NCBI GenBank assembly: GCA_020091685.1
Contig: CM034605.1
Location: forward strand, 31,984,612-32,048,611
Direction: 5' to 3'
Source: Lutjanus erythropterus
Lineage: Eukaryota; Chordata; Actinopteri; Lutjaniformes; Lutjanidae
Length of the DNA: 64,000 bases
Shown: one piece after another, positions 24,651-37,290 of the stretch
Layout of the letters: the number at the start of each line of letters is the position of its first letter
Position numbering within the stretch: position 1 is the stretch's first letter
Translations under genes and position numbers: made by a program
The notes under the pieces: model-generated
What the model saw: only the letters and a program-made list of their open reading frames with translations
Database searches by the model: none
Told to the model about the DNA's origin: nothing

Positions 24651-25689
24651 CAGCGGATGGTTTATTACACAGAACCATGTGGGAAGTCGTCCTGAGAAAC
24701 TATTTGGATAAGGGCAGGCACCTCCAACAAAAACACAGATGACTGGATCAACCATCTGTCTCTCACATCTATCACAGGATAACAAGCTTCCTTCTTGTTG
24801 TCATCACACCTAAAACCACGCCCACAGCTGCCAGCAGTCCCTCCCAGGACTCTGATTGGCTACAATACTTTTGGAATACACAAATGGATAATTTGAAACC
24901 TGGAGAGACAGATTTTCTCATGATCTTGCAAATCCAGCTGCCTCACAAAGTCTTCAGTTCTTCAGAAACAAACAGTTCTACGTAGAACCTCAACTCTTTG
25001 GGAGAAACCCTCATTCCTACGAGTGAAGGAAAAGACATCAAATATGAAACCTAACTGCTGCATTTTCTCCTCTGTGGGACCTTTGAGACTGACTGGACCT
25101 GATCTGAACTGAGACTCAAAAACCAAAAACCACAAACCTCATTTCTGCAGAGTTCATTCAGGGATCAGAACCACTTCTGATTTATTTATGTCAAAGTGAC
25201 ATGAGAGTAAATATTAAAACCACTATCTGTCCCAGATCTCACGGAGGTCCACCCTCCTTTATCTTCTCTGTTTTATTAATATCAGCATCCTCTCCGTCTC
25301 CATCTCTGTCTCTGCGTGTTATGTAAGCTCTCTGGCTCTATTTCTGGAGCGGAGGATCTCAGAGGAAGCTGCAGAGTCAGTGGGACGGTTAAATATAACC
25401 TGAACACATCTGATTGGCTGACAGCGCGGGGCTCCTTCTGCATACGTAATGAGGCGGAGGAAGATGAGGGATGAATGAAACCAGCGAAAAGGACAGACGA
25501 TGCTACACTGCTCAATGTGTGTGGTGTCCAAATGACGCCTCTGATTGGCTGATTGGAACATAAAATTTAAACGTGAAACAGTAATGACCGATCACTGTCA
25601 GCCAACACTGTGTCTGTGAGCTCTGATTGGCTACTGACGAGGACGACCAATGAAAAAGCAAAAACACAAATATTGTACAACTCTGAGAG

Positions 25690-27545
25690 GCTTCTGAGGT
25701 TCTTGAGGGGTTATCAAAGGTCATTGAGAAGGTCCCTGGGTTCTCAAGTAGTTTCCAGAGGTCCTTCAGTTTGTTCTACAACCAGGGGTCGTTGACAACT
25801 TCAGGATTTCTTCAAGAGGTTCCACGGAGTTCTTGAAAACTTCCACCATTTCTTGAGGATGTTCAAGAAATCCTGGAGAAGGATGTTTAGGTTCTTAAAG
25901 AGGTTCCAGAGGTTCTTGAGTAGGTTCCTGGCTTCTCTGGGGGAATCCAGAGATTGTTGAGCTAGTTCTAGAATTCCTTTAGAGGGTTCCAGGGTTCCTT
26001 GAAAATTTTCAAGATTGCTAGAAGAGTCTCCAGGGATGTTTAGGTCCTTTAGAGAGTTTCCACGGGTTTAGTAGGAAATTACAGAAGTTTCATAAGTTCT
26101 TGAAAGATTTAAGGGGTCTAACTGTCCTTGAGCAATTTATATAGGCTCTAAAGGAGGTTCTTGCATTCTACAAGGAGGTCGAAGAGGTCCTTGAGAAGGT
26201 TGTAAGGTCACAGTAGTCCAACAGGATAATTTCTAGATGTCCTAAGGAGAAATCCCTGAAAAAAGTCCTGGCAGAGTGTGCAGAACTTACTATGAAGGTT
26301 CCAAAGGTCCTTGAAAAGATTCCATGGATCCCGGAAGAGGTTCCTTGGGTTCTTGTAGAGGTTTAAGAAGGCCTTAAAATATTAAGGTTGCAGCTGAGTA
26401 TGTTTCTGAGTTCTCAGGATAGTTCCAGGTGTCCTTGAGGTAGTTCTAATCCTCAAAGTTCCATGGTTTCTTAAATATGTTTCAGGGGACCTTGGAAAAT
26501 TCCACTGTTTCTTGAAGAAGTTCAAGAGTTCCCTTTGAAGTAACCAAAGGCACTTGAAAATATTCCATGGGTTCTAGAAGATGCTCCGTGGGTTTTCATA
26601 GGGGTTTAAGACGATCTTAAAAGATTTCAAGGTTCCAACTGTCCTTGAGGGATTACCTGAGGTCTATGGATCCTAGAAGAGGTTCCATGGGTTCTTGTAG
26701 AGGTTTAAGGTTACCAAAGGCCCTCAAAGAGGTTCACTTCATTTAGGAGTTTTCAGAGGAGGTTCCTGGGTTCGAAAGTAGGTCCCAGAATTCCTTGAGG
26801 AGGCTGTAGAGGTTACAGTAGTTCGGCAGTTCTTAAGGATATGTTCTAGATGTTCTAAAGAGACTTCCGGAAGCCCCTGAAAAGGGTTTCTTGAGGAGTT
26901 CCCAGAGGTCCTGGCAGAGGGAGTAGAAGTTACTATATATGTCCCAGAGTTCCTTGAGGAGCTGTGAGAAGTCATTAATGGGTTTTCAGAAGTCCTTGAA
27001 AAGATTCAATGAGTCCTAGAGGAGGATCCACAGGTTTCCAACACCCATGACATATTCCAAGGTTCCAGTAGTCCTTGAAAGGTTGGTAGAGTTCACTTGG
27101 GAAGTTTCAGTGGTCTTTGAAATGTTCTACAGATGTCTTCTGGAACACTCCAAGGGTCATGCAGAAGATCATAGGCCTCTTTAAGAAGTTGTAGAGGTCC
27201 TTGAAGAGACCTTGAGTAAGTCAACCATACTAGAAGAGGCTCCATGGTGTCTTGATGTGGTTTCAGAGGTCCTAGAAAGATTTTCAGGTAGGAGATCCCA
27301 GAGGTCCTTGAGGGAGTTGTGGAGGTCACAGTAGTTCTGCAGTCCTTGAGGATAAGTTATAGATGTTCCAAAGATGTCTCTGAAAAAAAAGCTTCCAGAG
27401 GAGCTTCCAGAGGTCCTTAAAAAGATCCAATGAGTCATAGAGTAGGTTCTACAAGTTTCCAACAGTGTTGAAAGATTTCAAGGTCCCAGTAATCCTTGAA
27501 AAGTCACCAGAGATCACTGGGAAGGTTTCAGGAGTCCTTGAGGAG
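25690..27545 (+). repeat. 1.85-kb diverged 21-bp minisatellite
   Basis: Dividing the sequence into 21-nt steps keeps register over at least the blocks I checked: units such as GTTCCAGAGGTTCTTGAGTA and GTTCCACGGAGTTCTTGAAA follow each other at 21-nt spacing around 25820-26030. Units are heavily diverged, so this is an old array of about 85-90 copies, with occasional register shifts. The weak minus-strand frames within it (26739-26975, 27093-27329, 27181-27462) are not genes. Confidence 0.85.
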
Positions 27546-27582
27546 TCCTTGAGTAAGCATCACAGATGAAACATTAAAATGA

Positions 27583-27710
27583 TGGGTGGATGGATGGATG
27601 GATGGATGGATGGATGGATGGATGGATGGATGGATGGATGGATGGATGCATGGATGGATGGATGGATGGATGGATGGATGGATGGATGGATGCATGGATG
27701 GATGGATGGA
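27583..27710 (+). repeat. (GGAT)n microsatellite
   Basis: About 32 GGAT units with two GCAT variants. It starts about 40 nt after the 21-bp array ends. Confidence 0.95.
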
Positions 27711-28228
27711 CAGTCCTGCTGTCTCTGAACCAGCAGCAGTCAGTCAGTCAGCTGTTTGTTCAAACCTCATGTGTGTCACTCTTATTTTCTCACACTGTGT
27801 TTTTCTCTGTTTATATCGTCATGTGTTTCATTTATTTTGAGATTTCACCTCAAAATCAATAAAATAATCACTGATTTGTTTCTGTCACCTGAACGCCTCA
27901 GGCCCACATGTGTCTCTGATGTGTTTGAGGACCTGTTGTCATGGTTTGAACGTCTCCTCCACCTGTTTCCTCGCAGCGTCTCCGTCATGTGTGCAGGCTG
28001 CTGCAGCTGCTGGTGGATTGAGGCTGAATGAGGCAGCAGAGCTCACAGGCTGACAGCTTACATAAGCACCCTGTACGCTGTGTATTATTCTCCAAACATG
28101 GCCTTAATCCTCACACTGGGAGAGATAAGTCTCCCCAAGGTGGGATTTCTGCTCTGAAGATGAGCTGCGGTGATGATGCTGCTGCTGCTGCACGGGAGCA
28201 TCTCACAGATCTCACAGTCGTCCTGAGA

Positions 28229-28230
<2 letters not shown>

Positions 28231-28283
<53 letters not shown>

Positions 28284-28310
28284 GACACACACACACACAC
28301 ACACACACAC
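28231..28310 (+). repeat. (TC)n(AC)n compound microsatellite
   Basis: About 19 TC units followed by about 19 AC units with one AG variant. Confidence 0.95.
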
Positions 28311-28609
28311 CTGGTCATGTTGGAGTCACACGACTCTCCTCTGGATCTTTTTAAAAAGATGAGACTGATGACAGTGACCATCCTGTTGATAGTTTTTGTG
28401 TTTCACTTCACCATCAAAAAATATGCGGTCTGTCCCTTTAATGTTGTGTAGATTAGCCAGCAAGTCAGCTAACATTTTGCTCCTCTCTTGTTTTCTTATA
28501 TTGTTTCCTTCTCCCCTACCTCCTTCTCTTGTTTCCTCCTCTCCTATTTCCTTCTCTTGATAGCCCCCCCCCAAAAAAAAAAAAGTTTTGACCCCAAATG
28601 AAGGTCTCA

Positions 28610-28965
28610 AAGTTTTTTTTGAGATAATTTACTTTCCTCCTTTAACCGAACTTTAACCTTTGAATTTTAGAAACATCCCAAATTGTATTTCAAAAATTAT
28701 TGTGTAAACTCAGCCTGAAAGTGAATAATGGATAATATTTTCATTTAAAGCCATTTAATTTTCAGGCACCCAAATAAAAAGATAAATCAGGCTCACAACT
28801 CAGTGAGAAAAACTTCTGAAAAGAATTTTATTCTTTGAGTTTCCAAACCTCAAAGATTCAAGTTTATCTGAAGAAGAAAAGTAAATTATCTGCAGTAAAG
28901 ATCACAGGTCAGCAGAGTTTCAGTTGTAGTAAGCTGCCTGAAAATTTTAAGTTGTCTCACATTTT
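28610..28965. mobile_element. Fold-back (MITE-like) repeat copy
   Basis: Left half has GAGATAATTTACTTTCCTCC and TTGAATTTTAGAAAC; right half has CAAGTTTATCTGAAGAAGAA, then AAAGTAAATTATCT and TTAAGTTGTCTCACA. The two halves are near-complementary. It belongs to the same family as 31515-32000, 40225-40562 and 63025-63425; its outermost ends are degraded. Confidence 0.6.
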
Positions 28966-29336
28966 TATTTGAAAGTTCTTGATGAGATAAAATAAATATC
29001 GATATCTTATTATCTTGTTACTAAGTATTTAATGTGTCGAGATGATATGAGGTATGATATGAGGCAGAAATGGCAGTCAGGAACCTTTATGCAGAAACGA
29101 AGAAGTTTTTGGTGAATCGAGTCACGGTGGTTTGTCATTTTTTAAAAGGTGGATGTCCTGAAATTAAGTTTGCGAAACGCTGCAGTAAACTATCAGCTCA
29201 TGTTGTGAGTCGGATTAAATCTCATCTTTCAGATGTTTTTACAGCCTCGTTATTCTCTCTTCTTCTTCTCCTGTCTGCTGCAGGACGTACAGTCCCTCAG
29301 CTGCTCATATGACTAATCATGTTCTCCATGAATCAT

Positions 29337-29371
<35 letters not shown>

Positions 29372-29460
29372 ATGGATGTATACGTGTCAGTGTGATGACT
29401 GACTGCCTCCGTATGAATCAAAGCCAAACATACAGTCAGAGCCATAAACATGATCAATGT

Positions 29461-29461
<1 letters not shown>

Positions 29462-29510
<49 letters not shown>

Positions 29511-29518
29511 CACACACT
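29462..29518 (+). repeat. (CA)n microsatellite
   Basis: About 28 CA units with one CG variant. Shorter relatives lie at 29339-29369 and 29714-29744. Confidence 0.95.
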
Positions 29519-29709
29519 CTGCTCTGAGAACTCATTATTACAGCAGAGACACGTCCTCCGCACGTCGGCGGCCATATTTATCTCACCTCCACCTTCCCCT
29601 CAGCTCCCAGCATGCACTGGGACAAGATTTACCGGTTTAATCAGACAAGAATTCAAATGTTCATCAGGAGCCGAGCGCAAGGCAAGACATAGAACCAATG
29701 AGAACCCCC

Positions 29710-29746
<37 letters not shown>

Positions 29747-30802
29747 TACTCTCCTGTCCCACGTTTATCGCAGCCACAGACACCTGAATGATGGAGCAAA
29801 CAGAGAAGCTGTTATTCTTAAGCATTTGAGCTTTTTTCTCCTCTCTCTTTTCCTTCTCTTGTTTCCTCTTTCCTCCACTCTTCTCGTTTCCTCCTCGTTT
29901 CCTCATCTCCTGTCTAAAGACTCATGTTAAGAGCTCCTGAGCCATAAAGAGCAGAGCGATGAGTAAAAATGTCAACATCAACCTCCTTTGAACCGTCTGA
30001 ACTTCGTCTCTGAGCTCCCAAACACACATTGATTTCCTGTGCCTTTCACAATAAAAGCCTGACGTCCCTCAGCATGTCCTCTGCGGAGCAGCTCTGTGTT
30101 TCATCGCATAAAAAGTGAAACTTGTAGCAGCTTTAACGTCTCTACCTTAAAAGAAATCTGAGGAGTTTTTCTTCTTCTATCTTCCTCTCCTCAGTCAGTC
30201 GTCCTCCTCCTCGTCTTCATCGTCCTCGTCGTTCTCATCTCCTCCCGTCAGAGTGGTTTCTTCTCCTCCACTGGGCAGGCCAGCCAGGAGGATCCACAGT
30301 AAATCCAAACAGACATGTTGATTAATTTCTTCACCCAAATGTGTAGTGGAACAGAAAAGGGCCTGTCACGCTGGCTGGTAGACAAACAGAGATGTTTGCA
30401 GAGCCGTGAAGTGTCACTCTGCTGTCTCCACCTCCGCTACTCACAAACAGTCAGTTCCAACCAGCAAACCAAACGCACCTAAAACCAGGACGAGCACACG
30501 GTGTAACAGAGGTCAGGAGGTCAGTGCATCACACCTGCAAGGAGGTGTCACTCTGAGCAGAAAACATTTACTGCTTACTGTACGACCCGAGGTTAAATTG
30601 AAAAATCAATCGATCAGTGATTCTCACAGTATTTTTTTTTCCCACCAGCATCCAAAGAAAACAACAACAGTTCAAAGACGACGCATAGCTCACCGGCCTT
30701 TATATCACATCTATAGACAATCTTTGTAAAGAGGAATTTATAAATGCAAATGACAGTTAAAGCAATGATCTGTTGGTCTTTACAAATCACGACTCAACGC
30801 TT

Positions 30803-31090
30803 TAAAGGAACAGTTCACCCTAAAATGAAAAATACATATTTTTCCTGTAGAGCTGTTTATCCATCTGGTTCAGTGGTCTGCAAACTTTACAGTCAAAAGA
30901 GACATTTTTGGCCAAAAAAAAGAAAAAACAAATCTGTTTGGAGCTGCTATGAGGGAGGGAGACGTCAAGACAAGACAGCGAGTCATTATTCTGACTCACC
31001 AGATGCACACTGCTGGTACAAGTCCTGCCATTGGTCGCTTGCATCATGGAATCGCAATGTCTACGTTTTCAAAGTCTGCAGGAAAGAAGA
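30803..31090 (+). mobile_element. Fragment of a fish fold-back element (GGAACAGTTCACCC...)
   Basis: Opens AAAGGAACAGTTCACCCTAA and AATGAAAAATACAT, then CTGTAGAGCTGTTTATCCAT. These words recall a fold-back MITE common in percomorph fish. A related left arm lies at 55419-55750. The opposite terminus was not found, so this is a one-armed remnant. Confidence 0.55.
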
Positions 31091-31514
31091 CAACCTCTGA
31101 GCTGCAACCTACACACTGAGAACAGCAAATTATCCGCTGGGATGCTAATGGTATGAGTGTAAATAAGCTAACATCTGTTAGCTTTTCTTTTGCAGTGATG
31201 TAGTCATTTTAACACCAGAGCTCACCTCCTGATGTGCAAATGTTCCACCAAAACAAGTTCCACCTCCACACTTTTTTGCAGCAGCACTGTCCCTGCATCC
31301 TGGGTTTAGCTCCGCCCAACATGTTTGTGATTGGTTTAGAGAAATGCAAACAAGGCAGGGAGTTTTTAACCTATTATGGCAGAATGTGTATGAGTGGAAG
31401 CAGACCTACCAAACCACAGACACAGGACAAAATATGAACTTTTATAAAAATCTGGTGTATAGGCTTCATATTTTTACAGTGAGACAGTGAGTCACATCAC
31501 ACTGGAACAAAAAT

Positions 31515-32000
31515 AGTTGAGACAATTCAACATTTCAAGGCAACGAACTGCAACAGATTTTTGACTTTTGAGCCAAACCAAAACTTTCTGACTTAAAAAA
31601 AAAAGTTTTGCCAACCTATAATCTTTAGTTGAGATGATTTAGTTTTTCTTCTTTAGATAAAACTGAATCTTTGAGTTTTAGAAATAAAAATAAAATGTAT
31701 TTCAAAAACTGGTCACATGAATTTTAATTGGTCTGGTGCCTGGATATTTTTCATTTTTAATTGAAAATATAAAAATTACAGTTCCACATCATTCACTTTC
31801 ACTTCAAAGCATGAATATTTAAATACAGTTTTTAAGATTTAAGTTTATCTAAAAAAGAAAAGTAATCTCAACAAAAGATTATTAGTTTAAACTTTTTCAG
31901 AACTTTGAATCTGAGTCAAACTTAAAACTCAAAAGTCCACTGCAGTACGTTGCCTTGGAGTTTAGAGTTTTCTCAACTTTTTGGATTTTATAGTGATAGA
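31515..32000. mobile_element. Fold-back (MITE-like) repeat copy
   Basis: Left arm carries GTTGAGACAATTCAACATTT, CCAACCTATAATCTTTAGTT and GAGTTTTAGAAA. Right arm carries AGTAATCTCAACAAAAGATT, CTTTGAATCTGAGTC and TTGCCTTGGAGTTTAGAG, ending TTTTCTCAACTTTTTGG. The arms are imperfect reverse complements around a centre near 31.75 kb. Confidence 0.65.
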
Positions 32001-33507
32001 CTTACAATGATAAATGAAAATTAAAATGTAAAAAGGTTAGAAAGTAAGAAAGTAGTTACAGTATTTTCTACTGCAGAAAGAAAGTAGTTCTACTGTCCCG
32101 TACGATTCTACTGAGTCTCTTGCTCATCAGTCTTGATGTTGGAAGGCGGCGCACAACAATGCAAAATAAAAATAATCAATAATTCACCTCAAAGTCATTC
32201 AAACTAAAGTAACGAGTCTGATTTCAAAATGTGAGCAGGAGAAAGTTCAGATATTTGTGTTCAGAGTAAAAGTAAAAATAAAGACTCAAGTAAATTAGTT
32301 ATCTGAAAAATCTACTTCAGTACAGTCACAAAGTATTTGTACTTAGTTACTTCTCATCTTTGTCCCTCAGTCGTCTTTTTGCCACTCAGCGGGTGTAACC
32401 GCAGTGACTCCGCCTACTGTGACATCACATGCAGTGTCTCTATATGGTGTTCAAATGAAAAAAGGTACAAATGTGTCACAACATACAGCATGCACAGGCC
32501 TAAACATCCTGTTCCCCAAGTGCTGAATGATGTGTAGCTGTGTAGAACGCAAAGAGAACCCCGTAGACACAAGGAGAACACACACAAAGCTTGATGTTTC
32601 ATGGGTCTGATGGATTTAACCTGCGAGGATCCTGAATGGCTGAATAAAATTTCATGGCACCGACGCGTAGACAGACTGATAACCTGAGAGCCGCCATGCT
32701 ACAGATTGAATTCATAATCAATTGAACCATTTCACTCAAAAATCGGTCAGCTGATCACTTCCTCCTTCTTCTTCTGCACTTTGTGTTTGTGTAAATGGAC
32801 AGTTTTTAGTTCAGTCCCAGGCTGAGTCGTGGGAGTCTGCAGATTTCCAACGCACCCGAACACAACAGCAGCTCGTCTCACTAATTAACAGCAAGTGGAA
32901 CCTCAGAGGAGGAAGTCATTAATGAAATCAGCTGCTGAGTCTGGAGCACAAACGTCTGCGAGGGCCAGACAAGGAAATAACCTGCAGCTTTTATAAAACA
33001 CAGACGTCTGCTGCATGTCAGGATAAAGATTTCATGAACAACATGAACGCCCAGAATTTAAATATTCAAATAAAATAAAATAACATTACAAGCCGCGTCT
33101 TCTTGACTCCTCTTCAGTTACAGGAACAGATTTAAACATCTTAGTTTTTCTCATTTAAAAACATTTTGGAGGCTCAAATCTGTTTTATGTCTGTTTCATC
33201 AAACACAGTCTTCACATTAATACAGCAGAAACCAGAGTGTTTGGCAGTTTCCTTTAGAAAAATGTCATAAACATGAATTGTTTGATATTTTTACAGCAAA
33301 ATTGATAATTATGATATTTGCAGATTATTTTTCTGTTGATATCGACTTCAGGTTTCATGCGAGGAGAGGATTCAGCAGGAGTCAACGACGAGCTAACGGG
33401 TTAGCTCTACCAGCTAACAAGTAGGGAGCAGCGGATCACAGTTTTCACTCACGGGTCGGATCACAGCTACTTACTGTACATGCATCCATCCGCTCTACAT
33501 GCGCCAC

Positions 33508-33640
33508 TCGTTTGGACCGATTTTTCAACTAGTGATCAATCTGGCAATAAATTTTCCACTTATGGATTAGTTGTTTGATCAATAAAATATCAGAAAATGG
33601 TGAAAAATTGATCCTTATCAATTGAAAAATAGGTCCAAAC
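33508..33640 (-). repeat. Dispersed fish repeat copy (AGTGATCAATCTGGCAATAA)
   Basis: Contains TTTTTCAACTAGTGATCAAT, CTGGCAATAAATTTTCCAC and TTAGTTGTTTGATC, shared with 11027-11230 and 45012-45185. Confidence 0.55.
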
Positions 33641-34355
33641 GATTGTGGCATATGTGGAGCGCATGAACGTACATGCGCACATGTCTCGACCTGTTTTTGG
33701 ACCTGTCTTTTCTCTAACCATTATTTACATTCATTTGATGAATTGGTCAGTTATTTTCTTCATGAATCAATTAATAGTCACAATCACAATCTTGTCACTT
33801 GAAAAATACATCCAACAACAGGTGCAACCAAACAAACACAAACTCATACAACAGCGGCAAATATTAGCTTCACACTCTGAGACCTGAGGACCAGCAGCGT
33901 CAGAGACGGTCCAACTGTCTCCTCTTTCTGTCCCTCTGTTTCTACAGCTCCTGTCATTTATGAGTCTGATGGAGCTCTTCCTCCTCCTCCTCCTCCTCCT
34001 CCTCCCCTCATCGAGCAGCCAGCCGGCAGGATGCGGGAGGCGGGCCAACAGTGCTTGCAGTAATGTGCTGCGCTCCGTCCTCATTACCACACATTAACAC
34101 TTATTAACACAGTAAACCCACAGCTAATGGCTTGATAAACACACTGGGAGGAGGAGGAGAAGGAGACGGGGGAACAATGGCGGCGTGAGCAGCGTTTCCT
34201 GTCTGCGAGGAAACGCCGCACAGCTGGGAGAGATGGGGTAATTAAAAAACAATTATAATTAATCCCAATTTCCCAGAGAAGGTAAAGAGAGAGCAGGTCA
34301 AATATGCAGAGTTAATGATTTCATCAAAGTAGCAAAATATGCTGATTTATGTCTG

Positions 34356-34360
<5 letters not shown>

Positions 34361-34433
<73 letters not shown>
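34361..34433 (+). repeat. (CA)36 microsatellite
   Basis: The longest pure CA run in the window, about 73 nt. It is GU in the mdga2 transcript. Confidence 0.95.
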
Positions 34434-34438
<5 letters not shown>

Positions 34439-36283
34439 TTCATCCAGGTTTTCTTTAACTTTCCCCAAAATCTCAGCCGACGTCACAACTTCTGTCTGAA
34501 TCTTTTGATGAATCTGTGAACTCGAGTTTTATTTGTTCTGGCAGATCTGTCAGTGAGGACCGCCCACTTACCCCGGGGGGTAAATATTTATCAAAGATGA
34601 AAAACGTGTCAGATACACATCTGATTCTACAGACTTAAAAAAAACAGATTCCTGCAAAAAAAGTTCACGCCTTAATAATTTTAACACGTTTTTCAATCAA
34701 AATAAGAACAATATTGTAAAAATGATCATTACCTTTAATATCATGAATCATATCACAGCAGCAAGAACAGTGAAAACCTGAATACTGTGTCCATGTAAAC
34801 TGAGCTTCTCTCTGGATGTCTGATTTCTGCAGGACGTTGTGACTTCCTCTGATTATTGATCACAACACTATCATTGACTGATCGATCGGTTGATCGCTGT
34901 CAGCCGGTCTGAATCAGCCGCTCTTCTCTCTGTAGTTACATTCTGTGCTGTTTGCTGTGTTGTTTTTCTGTTCAGTGTCACATAAACTCAGCTGAACTGA
35001 ACCAAACGTCTCCAGACCCCCGCTGAGCCTCGCAGCCTCGGAGGAATCTGGATCCCCCACCCCCCGTCCCCCTCCTCTCGGCCCCGGAGGATCCGGATTA
35101 TCCCAAACTTCAGGATTATGTGCGAGCGCCGGCCGGCTGCGCCCTCGTCATCCTCGACAACACGCAGCAGCATCAGACAGCAGGAGGCCAAACACACGAC
35201 CAACAGCCTGCAGGTGATCTTTACTGTGATTCTGTGTGTGACAGTGAAGGGCGGAGGTACGAGGTTTCAGCTCTGTACGGCACTCACACACACACTGAGC
35301 TGACAACATGAAGAATAAAAGAGGTTTAAAAGCCTCAACAGACAGGAAACATTCATGTCGCCTTTTAGTCTGTTGGTTTATTTCCTCTTTTCCAGGCAGA
35401 TGTTGGTTTTATAGCCTGACAGATGTTGGATCCACATGTTGTTTTAGTTGGTTTTGAAAATATTGGTCAGACCAAATGAGACACTTGATGACTTCAGGGT
35501 TTAATAAACTCTGACAGGTATTTTGAATATTTTATGGACTAAATAATAAACTGATTCAACAAGAGAATAATGAGCAAATTGAAGGGATGGTTCAGATTGT
35601 TTCAAGTGTGGTTCTATGAGGTTCTTCTCCACATGTTACCTTCAGTACATGGAGGTCAACACATTGTCCTGTTGTGAACGGGGTCTGCAGGAACATGTGT
35701 CTTAGACCCCTAAAAAAATTCAAATCAGTTAAAGTGTATGCTATATGTAGAATCTTTTCTCCTCTTTACCTTTCTGTCAGACTTTTCTGACAGGAAACCA
35801 CTGTTTTATGAGACAAATATAACTCTAACCAAACTCCATTGAGAAAATCAGTAATTTTAGCTCACAGAACACAAACACACTAACAGATGGAGGCAGCAGC
35901 AGACCAACAACTCCTGTGTTCTGTACAATTACTGATTTTGTCAGTGGAGTTTGGTTGGTTTGTAGAGAGTGATATGTGTTTTATATGACAGTGGTTTCTT
36001 GTCAGAAAAGTCTGACAGCAAAGTAAAGTTGTGAAAATAGTCTAAATATAGTGAACACTTAAACTGAAGTTGTCTAAAATAAGTGTTGCTGCTGATCCTG
36101 TCCACAGCAGGATATTGATTAGCTTCCTACACCAGTATGAGATCAGTTCCTTTTAATTCCAGTTAAAAGAAAATATTTTACAGATTTATTGTCATCTGTG
36201 AGCCCAGAGCATGCTGGGAAAATACACATGCCAGCAAACTACCCATCAGCCCCAGCACTGACTGTCATACACAACTCTCTCTG

Positions 36284-36288
<5 letters not shown>
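34434..36288. other. mdga2 intron 1, 34.4-36.3 kb
   Basis: Includes a CCCC/GG-rich spot near 35040-35150 with no recognised exon and the large imperfect palindrome at about 35700-36090. Nothing else is recognised. Confidence 0.5.
35700..36090. mobile_element. Large imperfect palindrome (fold-back element)
   Basis: The left arm (about 35715-35875) includes TCAGACTTTTCTGACAGGAA, CCAAACTCCATTGAGAAAAT and CAGTAATTTTAGC. The right arm (about 35915-36085) includes CAATTACTGATTTTGTCAGT, GGAGTTTGGTTGG and TTCTTGTCAGAAAAGTCTGA, its reverse complement with scattered mismatches. Arms are about 150-170 nt around a loop of about 40 nt. No protein or terminal duplication was found; it is probably a fold-back MITE. 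Confidence 0.75.

Positions 36289-36334
<46 letters not shown>
36289..36334 (+). repeat. (GT)n microsatellite
   Basis: About 23 GT units. Confidence 0.95.
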
Positions 36335-36336
<2 letters not shown>

Positions 36337-36468
36337 CAGAGATCTAGACACATCTGCTACCTGTCACCTTCAGTCACACCCCCCCGCTGTGTGTCACAGC
36401 TGCAACAGGAGCTGTCAATCAACACACACAGAGAAATACACACATTCACATGCCACAAAAGATACTGT

Positions 36469-36473
<5 letters not shown>

Positions 36474-36533
<60 letters not shown>
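36474..36533 (+). repeat. (GT)n(GA)n compound microsatellite
   Basis: About 20 GT units then about 10 GA units. Confidence 0.95.
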
Positions 36534-36537
<4 letters not shown>

Positions 36538-36788
36538 GATGGCCTCAGGATGTTGCTGGGGCAGATTATCCACAAACACACACAGTGATGTTAGCTGCAT
36601 GCTAACATGTTAGCATTAAAGAACTAAACTGGTCAAATGAAATGTGCACTAACTGACAGATACACACACACACACACAGACACACACACACACACACACA
36701 TGCTGGCTGCAGCAGCACACACAGCATCGCATCCGGTGCGCTCTGTCAGCTCAGCTGATCTCTGCTCAAAACAGGTTCAGTCATAAAA

Positions 36789-37290
36789 CTAGGGATGCAC
36801 CGATCGACCGGCCAGAGACAGGAACCGGACGGTTTTCTATGTGACCGGCTCTGACCGGTGACCGGCCGATCAGCGCCATGTATCCGATTCTGTGCGGGTC
36901 TTATTCACACACATGTGCACAGCAGACACACTGACCGTAACGTCAAACCCACCACAGCGCTGAACGCAGCCACACACTCAGACACAAGCTGATGGATGAA
37001 GAATGAACAACCTGTGTTGATGTGTGTCCTCAAACATTTTCTCATCCAGACTCGTATAACTTCTGCGTCTGTTTTTCTCACGGCAAAGTTTCACTGCAGC
37101 AAACTGTTGCACCGCGTCCGTCTCCAGTTTGTTTATTAATATAATCATATAATAAGGCCTGGCTGTAATGCTGAATGCTGTCAATTATAGTTATAATAAA
37201 ATGACTGAAAATTGGAATCGGCCAAAATCGGAACCGGCAGATCAGACCCTTAAAAAAATCAGAATCAGCCAAGAAAATTAGAATCAGTGC
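36789..37290 (+). mobile_element. Non-autonomous hAT-like element, degraded right end
   Basis: Left end CTAGGGATGCACCGATCG and nearby GACCGGCC/CCGGTGACCGGCCG motifs are typical of a common fish hAT family. The right end, GAATCAGTGCA, preceded by GGAATCGGCCAAAATCGGAA, is the inverted form TGCACTGATTC. The last few terminal bases are lost and no 8-bp duplication is readable. About 500 bp, with no transposase frame. Confidence 0.6.

Larger units (their letters stand above)
20600..25690. other. mdga2 intron 1, 20.6-25.7 kb
   Basis: AT-rich sequence with a right-end fragment of a long-TIR element (about 21740-21835), a TAACCTCTGATGCTTAAA repeat (about 22110-22210), several CA/GT microsatellites (23159-23190, 23624-23680, 23750-23778, 23843-23922), a single GCTAAC-type unit near 24437 and a GGTTCTT/AAGAACC repeat (24485-24650). 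No gene is recognised. Confidence 0.5.
27711..34360. other. mdga2 intron 1, 27.7-34.4 kb
   Basis: Contains (TC)n(AC)n (28231-28310), two fold-back repeat copies (about 28610-28965 and 31515-32000), CA microsatellites (29339-29369, 29462-29518, 29714-29744), a GAACAGTTCACCCTAAAATG repeat (30803-31090), a CTTAGTTACTT-type terminal fragment (about 32260-32365) and a fish repeat copy (33508-33640). No exon is recognised. Confidence 0.5.
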
